Program-made: the position numbers and the translations under genes
Part shown: positions 5,543-12,085 of the stretch, one piece after another
How the letters are laid out: every line of letters begins with the position of its first letter
How positions within the stretch are numbered: the first letter of the stretch is position 1
Assembly: GCA_964442035.1 (NCBI GenBank)
Contig: CAYTWZ010000042.1
Location: forward strand, 1-15,029
Source: JAFLUQ01 sp964442035
Lineage (GTDB): Bacteria > Bacillota > Clostridia > UMGS1883
Direction of reading: 5' to 3'
Length of the DNA stretch: 15,029 nt
Notes under the pieces: model-generated
Databases searched by the model: none
What the model saw: only the letters and a program-made list of their open reading frames with translations
Told to the model about the DNA's origin: nothing

Positions 5543-5560
5543 CAAAAGTTCCCGAATTTC
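5543..5560 (-). promoter_or_regulatory. GGGAAC motif upstream of the LysM gene, shared with sigK
   Basis: The minus strand reads GAAATTCGGGAACTTTTG, about 70 bases before the LysM gene start. It matches the sigK upstream segment at 2133-2151 apart from one extra C. GGAACTT is a typical ECF-sigma -35 element. No convincing -10 element is evident downstream. Confidence 0.4.
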
Positions 5561-5669
5561 TCCATGTAAGTAGTGGAAACAATGGATAATCCGGTTGTAA
5601 ATGTTAAATAATGTTTAATTTTTGACCCGAAAACGTGACTTTTTCATAAATAATGGCCTGAATGGGGTA

Positions 5670-5693
5670 ATTTACATAACGCAACATGTAAAT
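5670..5693. promoter_or_regulatory. ATTTACAT inverted repeat in the divergent control region
   Basis: ATTTACAT (5670-5677) is followed after 8 bases by its exact complement ATGTAAAT (5686-5693). A third copy, ATTTACAT at 5760-5767, overlaps the -35 box of the S-layer operon promoter. The arrangement looks like an operator with a remote pair and a promoter-overlapping half-site. The 592-base gap 5477-6068 otherwise holds the promoters and leader RNA listed separately; its short open frames lack ribosome binding sites. Confidence 0.42.
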
Positions 5694-5716
5694 ATGTACA
5701 AAAAAATACATAATAA

Positions 5717-5744
5717 ATTATACAAAATTAACAATTTCACTCAA
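5717..5744 (-). promoter_or_regulatory. Possible sigma-A promoter for the LysM gene
   Basis: The minus strand reads TTGAGT (5739-5744), 16 bases, TATAAT (5717-5722). It would give a leader of about 235 bases. The region is very A/T-rich, so chance matches are likely. Confidence 0.33.
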
Positions 5745-5760
5745 TTTGACAAAAACCTTA

Positions 5761-5789
5761 TTTACATAAATGATTTTGTATTGTATAAT
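5761..5789 (+). promoter_or_regulatory. Main sigma-A promoter of the S-layer operon
   Basis: TTTACA (5761-5766), 17 bases, TATAAT (5784-5789), eleven of twelve consensus bases. Predicted start is near 5796, a few bases before the structured leader, which makes a 5' leader of about 270 bases. Confidence 0.8.
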
Positions 5790-5795
5790 ATATGT

Positions 5796-5909
5796 GTGTT
5801 TGATAGGGGCTGAAAGCCCATCATGGGGCGTTTCAGCGGGGGAAAGGAACTCCCGCCGAAAAACGAAGGGATCGTCCGCCTATAGAAAACCGTGGAATAT
5901 CTTTCGTTT
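5796..5909 (+). ncRNA. Structured 5' leader RNA of the S-layer operon, unassigned class (riboswitch-like)
   Basis: A G/C-rich island in A/T-rich DNA folds into several stems. P2: GCUGAAA-GCCC (5809-5819) pairs with GGGC, a bulged G, and UUUCAGC (5826-5837). P3: GCGGGGG (5836-5842) pairs with CUCCCGC (5850-5856). P4: AAACGAAGGG (5861-5870) pairs over 10 bp, including two G-U pairs, with UCUUUCGUUU (5900-5909), with an inner CCGC/GUGG stem (5876-5879 with 5892-5895). A competing closing stem AUAGG/CCUAU (5803-5807 with 5879-5883) and a small ACGA/UCGU stem (5863-5866 with 5872-5875) exclude parts of P4. It starts within about 10 bases of the predicted transcript start. It does not fit the consensus I remember for c-di-GMP, c-di-AMP, SAM, TPP, cobalamin, glycine, ykkC, Mn or T-box RNAs. 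The role is unknown; control of the S-layer genes is inferred from position. Confidence 0.5.
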
Positions 5910-5965
5910 AGTTGTAAGTTATAGCGCTGTTACACAGATTTAACAAAAAAATTTAAAAATTTCTA

Positions 5966-5994
5966 TTGCATTTTTTTTAAATTTGCTGTAAAAT
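5966..5994 (+). promoter_or_regulatory. Possible second promoter nearer the S-layer operon
   Basis: TTGCAT (5966-5971), 17 bases, TAAAAT (5989-5994), behind A-tracts like an UP element. It would produce a short transcript lacking the structured leader, starting near 6001. Confidence 0.45.
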
Positions 5995-6068
5995 GTGTAT
6001 AGAGCATTACCAAAATGTGAACGCTTCGTTAAATTCAATCCAAATTTGTATTTTAGGAGGGACTCTCG

Positions 6069-7184
6069 GTGAGAAGAAACAAAACAAAATTAGTCATTGC
6101 GATTCTTGCTGCTGCATTAGCGCTCAACTCTTTTGCCATAGTGCCTTATGCAGAGGAAGACTTGGAAATGGTGCTTGACTTTAAGGACGCGCCTGACCAG
6201 CTGGCTGTCAGCGAGGAGCTTGGCGATGTCGGGCTTGAAGCTACGGAGGATGAGGTTGGCCAGACTGTGGCTCCCGGAAAGTATATTTCCTACAATGGGC
6301 GCGTTTTTAAGGTCAGTGAGAACGCGGTAAGCTTCGTTACAGACGGTACCTTTGATACTGACCCCGGAATCACGGATGACAGCAATAGCAGCAGAACCGA
6401 AAGCTTCAACTTTTCCTCAAGTTCGCCCACATATGTGACAACAGAGGGACATGACGCTCTCGGAAGCGTACGTATCGATCCCGGCAACATCCTTATCTGG
6501 AGAAGATCCTTTGAAAGCAACAAGCTGTATGTCTATTCCGCGTGGTTTAAGCTTACCGGCGACGCCGTATTTGATGACAACCAGCGCCATCTGGCCGGGG
6601 CTATTGATATAGCTACGGGCAGCTCTCACAACAATGAACTGGGCCGTACCGTCACCAAGACAGGCGGCTGGCAGCAGGATATGTGCGTGTTCAACGGGGC
6701 AGGTACCGGCGAGGATAGGCTTGCCTACCTGACAAATGTGGGCAGCAATGATCCCATATATATTGACGATTTTGTAATCTATGAGGTGGAAGAAGTCGAG
6801 GCCATCGAAGTGACCGGTCATTCCATGGAGGATGATGACTGGAATGAGTATGATGAAATTCCGGCTCCCGGCGAGTACAGCCACATTATCAGATATGAAA
6901 ACAATTTTACAAGCGTTGTCGCGCTTAGAGGCGTAGTTGCTCTGTTTAAGGACGGCAAGCTTGTAAAAATCTACACCAAGGACGTTAACAGCCGTGTGGG
7001 CGCTCTTGCGGACGGTAACCTTAGCCCTGGACGCGGAACTGTTGAAATTAGATTTACGGTTCCCGAAGGGGAAGACGTTTCGGCATATTCTTATGTTGCG
7101 TACCTGTGCTCACCCAGCAACCCATTCTATATTTACGGTAAGGCTTCAAGCACAAACGCGGCGGTAGTATACGGTAAGCAATAA
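6069..7184 (+). CDS. Secreted protein with a carbohydrate-binding-like beta-sandwich, first gene of the S-layer operon
   Basis: The product is 371 residues starting at GTG, 8 bases after AGGAGG (6055-6060). The signal peptide (MRRNKTKLVIAILAAALALN onward) is probably cut after residue 28. Residues about 87-240 read like a CBM4/9-type jelly roll: SFVTDGTFDTDPG at the start, GSVRIDPGN in the middle, then RSFESNKLYVYSAWFKL, and IYIDDFVIYEV closing the fold. Residues about 248-360 form a second beta domain ending in YVAYLCSP and FYIYG, of a kind often attached to clostridial surface proteins. It has no SLH, LPXTG or membrane anchor and is very acidic in the segment 29-65. It is followed by the SLH genes after 25 bases. 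A role as a secreted partner of the S-layer or a glycan binder is inferred; I do not recognise a named family. Confidence 0.78.
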   Translation: MRRNKTKLVIAILAAALALNSFAIVPYAEEDLEMVLDFKDAPDQLAVSEELGDVGLEATEDEVGQTVAPGKYISYNGRVFKVSENAVSFVTDGTFDTDPGITDDSNSSRTESFNFSSSSPTYVTTEGHDALGSVRIDPGNILIWRRSFESNKLYVYSAWFKLTGDAVFDDNQRHLAGAIDIATGSSHNNELGRTVTKTGGWQQDMCVFNGAGTGEDRLAYLTNVGSNDPIYIDDFVIYEVEEVEAIEVTGHSMEDDDWNEYDEIPAPGEYSHIIRYENNFTSVVALRGVVALFKDGKLVKIYTKDVNSRVGALADGNLSPGRGTVEIRFTVPEGEDVSAYSYVAYLCSPSNPFYIYGKASSTNAAVVYGKQ

Positions 7185-7209
7185 GCCGATAGAAAGGAAG
7201 GAAAATATA

Positions 7210-8997
7210 ATGAACAAGAAATATATTTCCGTTAAGCGTATTTTCGCGGCGGTTGTGGCGCTGGCTATGACGCTTGCCATGATGCCTGCGGCTTTTGCGG
7301 CTGATATTACCCTCACTGTATCGGATTGCACGGTGGTGGAGGATACAGTATCCGCTCAAGTTACCCTTAGCGGCGCAAGCTCATATCCTCAGCATTTGCT
7401 TTCTATTGTTACCGTAAAAGGCAAGGAAGCAAATCTTGCCAACGCGGTTGCCCTTGCGTATTCACAGGCTGAAGGAGCCAGCGCGCAGGTAGATGTAAAA
7501 ATGCCGGACACCCTTTCAAGCGGCAATTACACCGTGACTGTCGGCACAACGGACGCGGTAAAGGCTGTTTCCAAAGATTTTGTATACATGGGTTATCAGG
7601 ATCGTGTAAACCTGATGAACAGCCTTAACGGAGAAAACGCCAGCGCCGAGGGCATAGTTAAAGCGCTCAATTCCAGTTCTATGGCGCTTGATATATCCGG
7701 CTCCTCAAACAGATTTTATTCTAAACTCGGAAATACCGACAAACTTAAGTTTGCTCAATACATAATCGACCATCGTGGAGATCAGGAAATTGATATGGCT
7801 AAGTTCGGCGAGCTTGCCAACGAGGCCTTTGTGGTAGTATACGCTGACAGTGAAGAGCTCAGCAAGGATGCCTTGGCGATCAGTCTGAGCGAGGTATTCA
7901 CGACCTATGCGGATCTTATTGATCTCGATATAACCGATGAACGCTTCGTAAAAATCGGCGATGCCAGCGGATTCTTCTCAGTGCTTCGCGCACAGGACGG
8001 ATATGAACCCTCCCTTAACGGCATCAAAGCATGCCTTGAAAGCACCCTTATGCTTCAGCGAATCAATGAGGTCGGCTATCTTGAGATTGCCAGCGAGGTA
8101 AAGAAATATAATGATTTCTTCGGTGCGGACGAGGACGAGATCAAGAAGATCAATTCCAAAACGTCCATCAAGGAATACTTCGGTAAGGCGATGAAGGCTT
8201 CTGACAGCACATTTAAGAATGTTAAGGACGCAGAAAAGCTGCCCGTTAAGAACCTTGATGAGTTTAATGCCGCGTGGGAGCGTTCCTACAAATATGCTGT
8301 CGACAAATATAATGATGACCAGTCCGGCAGCGGAAGCAGCGGTAGCAGTTCAGGCAGTTCAGGTAGTTCTTCAAGCAGCAGCAATAAGACTACAACTATT
8401 TCAACCAGTACAGTACGTTCCGATCCCCTTCAGAAAAAGAAGCTTATCACCGACTATTATGACGATATGGCCGGATATGAGTGGGCGTCTTCAGCTGTTC
8501 TTGCGCTCACCGAGGACGGCATAGTAAACGGTACGGGAGAAAAGAAGTTCGCGCCCGAAAGATACCTTACAAGAGAAGAATTTATGAAGCTTCTTGTAAA
8601 TACCTTTAATCTTGCTGATCACAGAGCCGAGTGCACATTTACGGATGTGACGGATAAAACCGCTTGGTACTACATTTATGTAGCCAGCGCTCAGGCGGCC
8701 GGTATCACCACAGGTCGCGGCGACGGCACCTTTGGTCTTGGCGATTATGTTACACGTGAGGAAATGGCAACATTGGTATACCGCGCTGCTGTAAAGGCCG
8801 GGGTGAAGATGAGTACTTCCGCAAATACCAATCTCTATTCGGATATGTCAACTCTTTCCGATTATTCTATAGAAGCGGTTACCGCACTTACAAACATCGG
8901 TGTTATGAGCGGCAACGACGGTAAGTTCTCGCCCAAGGATTACGCAAGCAGGGCTCAGGCGGCCGTTGTTATAAATAACATCAAGAGTCACCAATAA
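7210..8997 (+). CDS. Surface protein with three C-terminal SLH domains and Ser/Gly linker
   Basis: The product is 595 residues. A signal peptide (about 1-30, ending PAAFA) is followed by an Ig-like beta domain (about 31-130, ITLTVSDCTVVEDTVSAQVT to FVYMG), then a long, mostly helical region (135-368) of unknown fold. A low-complexity Ser/Gly stretch (372-390) leads to three SLH domains at about 416-470, 476-531 and 541-590. The SLH TRAE-like motifs are LTREE, VTREE and ASRAQ; the third is the weakest. SLH triplets bind pyruvylated secondary wall polymer and hold the protein on the cell surface. The start follows AAAGGAAGGA by about 8 bases and lies 25 bases after the previous gene. The middle domain is presumably the exposed functional part, but nothing in it points to an enzyme. 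Confidence 0.9.
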   Translation: MNKKYISVKRIFAAVVALAMTLAMMPAAFAADITLTVSDCTVVEDTVSAQVTLSGASSYPQHLLSIVTVKGKEANLANAVALAYSQAEGASAQVDVKMPDTLSSGNYTVTVGTTDAVKAVSKDFVYMGYQDRVNLMNSLNGENASAEGIVKALNSSSMALDISGSSNRFYSKLGNTDKLKFAQYIIDHRGDQEIDMAKFGELANEAFVVVYADSEELSKDALAISLSEVFTTYADLIDLDITDERFVKIGDASGFFSVLRAQDGYEPSLNGIKACLESTLMLQRINEVGYLEIASEVKKYNDFFGADEDEIKKINSKTSIKEYFGKAMKASDSTFKNVKDAEKLPVKNLDEFNAAWERSYKYAVDKYNDDQSGSGSSGSSSGSSGSSSSSSNKTTTISTSTVRSDPLQKKKLITDYYDDMAGYEWASSAVLALTEDGIVNGTGEKKFAPERYLTREEFMKLLVNTFNLADHRAECTFTDVTDKTAWYYIYVASAQAAGITTGRGDGTFGLGDYVTREEMATLVYRAAVKAGVKMSTSANTNLYSDMSTLSDYSIEAVTALTNIGVMSGNDGKFSPKDYASRAQAAVVINNIKSHQ

Positions 8998-9021
8998 TTA
9001 AGAAAGAGGGTTTACATAGCA

Positions 9022-11973
9022 ATGAAAAGATTTCTGAGCATAATCATAGCCTTGACAATGCTCCTGTCGGTATGCAGCATTGCTTTTGCCGCTCAGGGAC
9101 AGACCGGCTATTCTGATATAGACGGTACGGGTTATGAGACGCCTGTGAGTATTTTGCGGGCATTAAACATTATGAGCGGCTATACTGACGGCAGCTTTCA
9201 TCCCTATGCGACAATTACCCGTGCCGAAATGGCCGAGGTAGCTTTACGTATGCGTGGTATCACGGATTACGGTACCGAGGTTTCCATTGATGAGGTTCAG
9301 TACAAGGATATGGACGGACATCCCGCGGCCGCCGCTGTGGCTTACGCCCGTAGCCTTGGCATAATTGACGGTTATGAGGACGGATATTTTTATCCCGATG
9401 ATCCGGTCACCTATGAACAGGCAGTTAAGATGATAGTAGGCGCAGTGGGGTATGACTATTACGCTGTGGCCTCCGGCGGATATCCAAGCGGCTACTTGCA
9501 GGTAGCTTCCGACCTTAAGCTTACATCAGGAGTCGGCCTTACGGTAGGCTCTTACATCACAAGGGGCGATGTTGCCAAGATCGTATACAACGCTCTTACG
9601 GTTGATATGATGATCGCGACAAAATATTCCGGCAATTCCAATGATGTTACCTACGAAATAGTTGAGGGAAAAAACATACTTAATACATACTTTGATGTAA
9701 AAAAGGTTCGCGGCATAGTGCAGGAAAACGAGCGTACCGCCCTTAACGGCGAGTCTTCCCTAAGGGAAGGGGAGGTAATGGTTGGCGGCGAAATCTACGA
9801 AGTAGGAGCCACCAATATTGACGAATATCTTGGATACTATGTTACCATGTACGTCATTGATGATGACAGTACCGAATATCCTCTCGTAATTTCCTACAAG
9901 GTGGAGTCAAGCAAAAACGACTATATTGTTATCAATGCTGAGGATATTGACAACGTTGAGATCACCTCTACCAGATATTTGATAAATTACTGGAGAAATG
10001 ACACTGACAAGAATACCAGATCCGTAAAAGTCAGCATCACACCTCTTGTAATTTACAACGGCGTTGCATATACGGATTTTACTCTTGACGATTTTAATCC
10101 CGATTACGGACAGCTTACTCTTATCGATAACGATAAGGACGGCGTATATGATGTTGTGGATATTCTTGATTATGACATTATGCTGGTACTCAGTTCGTCT
10201 TCCGCGACAGGCAATGTGGCTGCTTATCCCGCTTATACCACAGGCCTTAGGTCGGTAAAGCTGGAGGAGGACAATGATGATTACACCGTTAAGCTTATTG
10301 ATGCCAACGGCAATCGGGTAAGCTTTGATACAATCACAAAAAACACTGTTTTGAGTGTCGCGGTCAGCAAAGATGATGAAAGCACAGTAAGAACCGCTAT
10401 TGTCTCCAACGACAGTGTTACAGGCTCGATTACATCGATCACGAGTGATGGTTACTATGTTATCAACGATAAGAAGTATGACGTTATCGGCTATATGAAA
10501 AACGACAACGCCATGGCTGTAGGCGACAGCGGTACGTTCTTCCTTTCCTATGACGGACGTATTGCCGGTTTTGACGGCGAGCAGAAGCTTAGCAGGAACA
10601 TTGGCTTGTATATCTCCTACAATAAGGGTACTCTTATGGAGGGCGGCAATGTTATCAAAATAATGAAAGCGGACGGAACCTTTGGCGAGTTCAGCCTTGC
10701 ATCCAAGGTAAAGTTGAATGGCACAATTTATTCCGGCACAGAAGTGTTCAACATGATCTCCGCTACTTCCGATCCCCTGTTTGGTATTCGTACAGATGAT
10801 ACGGCAAAATGCGATAAGATAATTGCCGATCCTTCTAAGGCGGGATTCCTTTACAAAACCAATGCCAAGGGCGAGATTTCCGAGATAATCACCTCGGACG
10901 GTACGACTGTCGGCAGTGAAACGAGTGCTGCTGATGTTGACAGTGACTACGAAATCCGCTGTGTGGTAAAACGCGGCAGATCCGGTAGCAATTACAATGA
11001 CAGCCTTTATTATTCCACAAAGTATCACTGCTTCCACAGAAGCGACAATAAGGTCTATGTAACGGACGGAACGGTAGTAATGTTCTCGTCGGATAACTAC
11101 ACCAAGACAGATGACAGCCAGATTTTCTGGGTATCTACTCCCGCTTCAATGTGGAACAATGAATACTTCCAGTATTACGAGGCATATTTCTACTATGTAG
11201 GCAACAAGAAATACGCTGATTTTGCGGTTTTCTATGACGATTATGACGCTGAAGGCACCACAAGCCTTGACTTCAGAAGCTCCTGCCTTTACGACAAGAT
11301 AAGGATTGTAGACCGCATAGTTGAGCGTTATGAGGATGACGATACTATATATAGGCTTATGTACTGGGAGGGCGGTTCACTGAAGTATATCGACTTCCAC
11401 GAGGATTACGAAAACGCCCTTTACCGTTCGGGCACTACAATGTGGCGTCGCGGCGATATGGTAAGGTTTGTGAAGCTTGACGGCAAGATCGGTATTATTC
11501 AGGGTATCCTTTCAAATAATACATGGAACGATCCTGTAGGAAACGAGCTTGAGGGCGGTAAGAACCCGGATCACAAGTATAAGTATCCCATTGGACTTTC
11601 GGATATCTGGGGTTATTACAGTGAGCGTCAGATGTACTACATTGGCCGTGTAACACAGATCGATACGCTTAAATATTTCTCTACAATCAATGTGCAGTAT
11701 GGAGCAAGCTCTTATCTGACAGACGAGCCTTTGGAGGGTGACTGCTACAGACTTGTTTATGACAACAGGGGCTATATTATCGATGTAGATAATGTCGGTA
11801 CAGGCGCTATTTCCGAGGGCCAGCTGATCCTTACCCGCCGTCAGGGTACAAACGGCCAGATAAGTCTGAGAATAAGCGAATCCTATATTCTGTACGAGTA
11901 TGAGGATATCGCGGAGTCCCAAGAGCTTCGTGAAACATATTCTTCAATATATCCTGAATTTGCATCAGTTTAA
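9022..11973 (+). CDS. Large S-layer-type protein with three N-terminal SLH domains
   Basis: The product is 983 residues with a signal peptide (1-23, ending SIAFA). SLH domains lie at about 29-78, 93-142 and 153-197, with motifs TITRAEM, PVTYEQA and YITRGDV. Only the first keeps a full TRAE. Residues 200-983 are beta-rich and highly acidic, with many Asp/Tyr pairs (for example YYVTMYVIDDDSTEY), internal repeat-like DDY/DNDKDG patterns that may bind calcium, and no recognised catalytic motif. This fits a structural S-layer protein and resembles a large family in Oscillospirales-like Clostridia. The site AGAGGG lies about 12 bases before the ATG. It is the last gene of the operon and is followed by two hairpin terminators. 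It is the best candidate in the window for the main lattice-forming protein. Confidence 0.9.
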   Translation: MKRFLSIIIALTMLLSVCSIAFAAQGQTGYSDIDGTGYETPVSILRALNIMSGYTDGSFHPYATITRAEMAEVALRMRGITDYGTEVSIDEVQYKDMDGHPAAAAVAYARSLGIIDGYEDGYFYPDDPVTYEQAVKMIVGAVGYDYYAVASGGYPSGYLQVASDLKLTSGVGLTVGSYITRGDVAKIVYNALTVDMMIATKYSGNSNDVTYEIVEGKNILNTYFDVKKVRGIVQENERTALNGESSLREGEVMVGGEIYEVGATNIDEYLGYYVTMYVIDDDSTEYPLVISYKVESSKNDYIVINAEDIDNVEITSTRYLINYWRNDTDKNTRSVKVSITPLVIYNGVAYTDFTLDDFNPDYGQLTLIDNDKDGVYDVVDILDYDIMLVLSSSSATGNVAAYPAYTTGLRSVKLEEDNDDYTVKLIDANGNRVSFDTITKNTVLSVAVSKDDESTVRTAIVSNDSVTGSITSITSDGYYVINDKKYDVIGYMKNDNAMAVGDSGTFFLSYDGRIAGFDGEQKLSRNIGLYISYNKGTLMEGGNVIKIMKADGTFGEFSLASKVKLNGTIYSGTEVFNMISATSDPLFGIRTDDTAKCDKIIADPSKAGFLYKTNAKGEISEIITSDGTTVGSETSAADVDSDYEIRCVVKRGRSGSNYNDSLYYSTKYHCFHRSDNKVYVTDGTVVMFSSDNYTKTDDSQIFWVSTPASMWNNEYFQYYEAYFYYVGNKKYADFAVFYDDYDAEGTTSLDFRSSCLYDKIRIVDRIVERYEDDDTIYRLMYWEGGSLKYIDFHEDYENALYRSGTTMWRRGDMVRFVKLDGKIGIIQGILSNNTWNDPVGNELEGGKNPDHKYKYPIGLSDIWGYYSERQMYYIGRVTQIDTLKYFSTINVQYGASSYLTDEPLEGDCYRLVYDNRGYIIDVDNVGTGAISEGQLILTRRQGTNGQISLRISESYILYEYEDIAESQELRETYSSIYPEFASV

Positions 11974-11983
11974 ACAAATTCAA

Positions 11984-12015
11984 AAATGGGTCACTGCAAT
12001 TGCGGTGACCCATTT
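11984..12015. terminator. Shared bidirectional terminator, first hairpin
   Basis: AAATGGGTCAC (11984-11994) pairs exactly with 12005-12015, and the loop GCAATTGC is itself self-complementary. T-rich sequence follows on both strands (TTTGTTTG on plus, TTTTTG on minus). It lies 11 bases after the stop of the SLH gene. Confidence 0.85.
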
Positions 12016-12025
12016 GTTTGGCAGG

Positions 12026-12065
12026 GGGCTGCGGCAAGTGGTTAAGAAACCGCTTGCCGCAGCCC
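12026..12065. terminator. Shared terminator, second hairpin
   Basis: An 18-bp stem (12026-12043 with 12048-12065, one G-T pair) has the 4-base loop AAGA and is followed on the plus strand by TTTCT. It lies between the convergent SLH gene and glycosidase gene, so each transcript meets two hairpins. Confidence 0.82.
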
Positions 12066-12085
12066 TTTCTCAGTGCTTTTCAGCT

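Noticed and set aside
5622..5813. 63-codon open frame in the divergent control region
   Set aside because: It begins with TTG without a ribosome binding site and overlaps the operon promoter and leader RNA; composition is typical of A/T-rich noncoding DNA.
5796..5909. c-di-AMP (ydaO) or c-di-GMP riboswitch
   Set aside because: GCGGGGGAA recalls part of ydaO, but the other conserved blocks of ydaO and the GGGCAAA/GACGCAAAGCC blocks of the c-di-GMP-I class are absent.
9907..11037. 376-codon open frame on the minus strand inside the large SLH gene
   Set aside because: It lies wholly opposite a convincing gene, has no ribosome binding site or recognisable domain, and its length reflects codon bias of the sense strand.
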